15,554 nt of DNA, from NCBI GenBank assembly GCA_030831725.1, contig JAURKN010000010.1:1-15554 (forward strand), in the 5' to 3' direction. The notes below the pieces were generated by a model that ran no database searches, was not told the DNA's origin, and worked only from the letters and a program-made list of their open reading frames with translations. This DNA comes from Ferruginibacter sp. (GTDB taxonomy: Bacteria; Bacteroidota; Bacteroidia; Chitinophagales; Chitinophagaceae). Position 1 is the stretch's first letter. Every line of letters begins with the position of its first letter. Positions 14,825 through 15,554 of the stretch are shown here, in pieces. The translations under genes were made by a program, and so were the position numbers.

Positions 14825-15554
14825 ATGGATGCAGCCATCATATTTCCACATCAACTTTTTTCGGAAAATCCGGTTTTGGAAAAATGCAAAATCGTGTATC
14901 TGATTGAGGAATCGCTGTTTTTCAATCAATATGCTTTTCACAAACAAAAACTTGTACTGCACCGGGCTTCCATGAAAGCATATGAAGCGATGTTGAAAGG
15001 AAAAAAGAAAGATGTGGTATATGTGGAATCGATATCGTCGCATTCGGAGACGACAGCACTGCTTAACGATCTTCGGAAAAAAGGGTTTGATGCGTTTCAT
15101 GTGGTGGAACCGGAAGACGACTGGCTGAAGAAAAAGATGATGAGGTTTGCCAAATCCGAAAAAGTGAAATTTCATTTTTACGATTCTCCGCAATTCATCA
15201 ACACACAAAAAGACATATCGGATTATTTTGGTTCAGAATCGAAATACTTTCAAACTTCGTTTTATACTCATTTCGGAAAAAAACATCGCATACTCGTTGA
15301 CGATAGCCTAAAACCAACCGGTGGCAAATGGAGCTTCGATGCCGAAAACAGAGAAAGGGTTCCCAAAGGTTTTACAATTCCCAGTATTCAAACAATTGCA
15401 GAAAATGAATTTGTGAAAATGGCTGTGGAGTATGTTGAGAAACATTTTTCTAAAAATCCCGGTGTTGCTTCTCCTTTTCTTTACCCCATTAATCACACAG
15501 ATGCTGAATTATGGCTGAATGATTTTTTGAAACATCGTTTCGCCGATTTCGGAA
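14825..15554 (+). CDS. Photolyase-related protein (DPRP/FeS cryptochrome family), N-terminal part
   Basis: The only plus-strand gene; it is open to the window end (243 codons) and so incomplete. It begins MDAAIIFPHQLF, the Rossmann-like antenna-domain start of the deoxyribodipyrimidine photolyase-related family, followed by YLIEESLFFNQY and FHKQKLVLHRASM (38-50). GGKWSFDAENR at 166-176 is the strongest family signature, shared with bacterial (6-4) photolyases of the FeS-BCP group such as PhrB. Full members are about 500 residues, so the FAD-binding domain and the four Cys that hold the Fe-S cluster should lie beyond the window. Expected role: light-driven repair of (6-4) UV lesions, or blue-light sensing. 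The frame is open upstream but has no other start codon of usual type near; ATG 14825 fits the family. Confidence 0.93.
   Translation, partial: MDAAIIFPHQLFSENPVLEKCKIVYLIEESLFFNQYAFHKQKLVLHRASMKAYEAMLKGKKKDVVYVESISSHSETTALLNDLRKKGFDAFHVVEPEDDWLKKKMMRFAKSEKVKFHFYDSPQFINTQKDISDYFGSESKYFQTSFYTHFGKKHRILVDDSLKPTGGKWSFDAENRERVPKGFTIPSIQTIAENEFVKMAVEYVEKHFSKNPGVASPFLYPINHTDAELWLNDFLKHRFADFG

Noticed and set aside
14783..15208. 141-residue minus-strand frame, and similar long plus-strand frames such as 3125-3790 and 4706-5269.
   Set aside because: They lie opposite clearly recognised genes (photolyase-related, infB), and their translations show no family features; they are shadow frames.
1..15554. 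Insertion sequences, transposases, tRNA or rRNA genes, prophage or defence genes.
   Set aside because: I found none; apart from the small repeat array the window is ordinary chromosomal sequence.

Overview
The window looks like chromosomal DNA from a member of the Bacteroidota. The evidence is the rimP-nusA-infB cluster with Bacteroidota-style sequences, a DUF4834 protein (a family I know only from this phylum), and several TAnnTTTG promoter -7 elements upstream of genes. I cannot name the genus. Almost everything is on the minus strand; only the last, cut-off gene is on the plus strand. All database-level statements rest on recognition by eye, because no search was run.

Region 1 (1-7960) is housekeeping. 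Read in the direction of transcription, it runs rimP, nusA, infB, then a SurA-like periplasmic chaperone/isomerase with its own -7 element, then hflX (TTG start) and a small Rieske ferredoxin. The rimP operon has a textbook promoter (TTTG, 20 bp, TATATTTG) followed at once by a perfect 10-bp hairpin with seven U, only about 10 nt before the rimP start codon. That makes a leader attenuator which NusA, encoded in the same operon, could control.

Region 2 (8016-9331) holds a DUF4834 membrane protein, a HAD-family phosphatase, and a 422-bp stretch without a protein gene. That stretch contains its own minus-strand transcription unit: a promoter-like sequence, three near-identical 29/30-nt tandem repeats with decayed copies on both sides, a small hairpin, and a strong intrinsic terminator. 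There is no ATG or GTG on that strand between promoter and terminator, so it is best read as an undescribed repeat-bearing small RNA of about 240 nt.

Region 3 (9286-13932) is a compact signalling operon: a FIST-domain sensor protein, a 912-residue soluble multi-PAS histidine kinase (4 bp downstream) and a NarL/FixJ response regulator (8-bp overlap), closed by an intrinsic terminator. The only three TACGTA hexamers I found in the window lie upstream of this operon and upstream of the small RNA, so the regulator may control both.

Region 4 (14060-15554) has a short-chain dehydrogenase/reductase whose usual catalytic serine is a glycine. Divergent from it is the N-terminal half of a photolyase-related (DPRP, FeS-type cryptochrome/photolyase) gene, cut by the window end.
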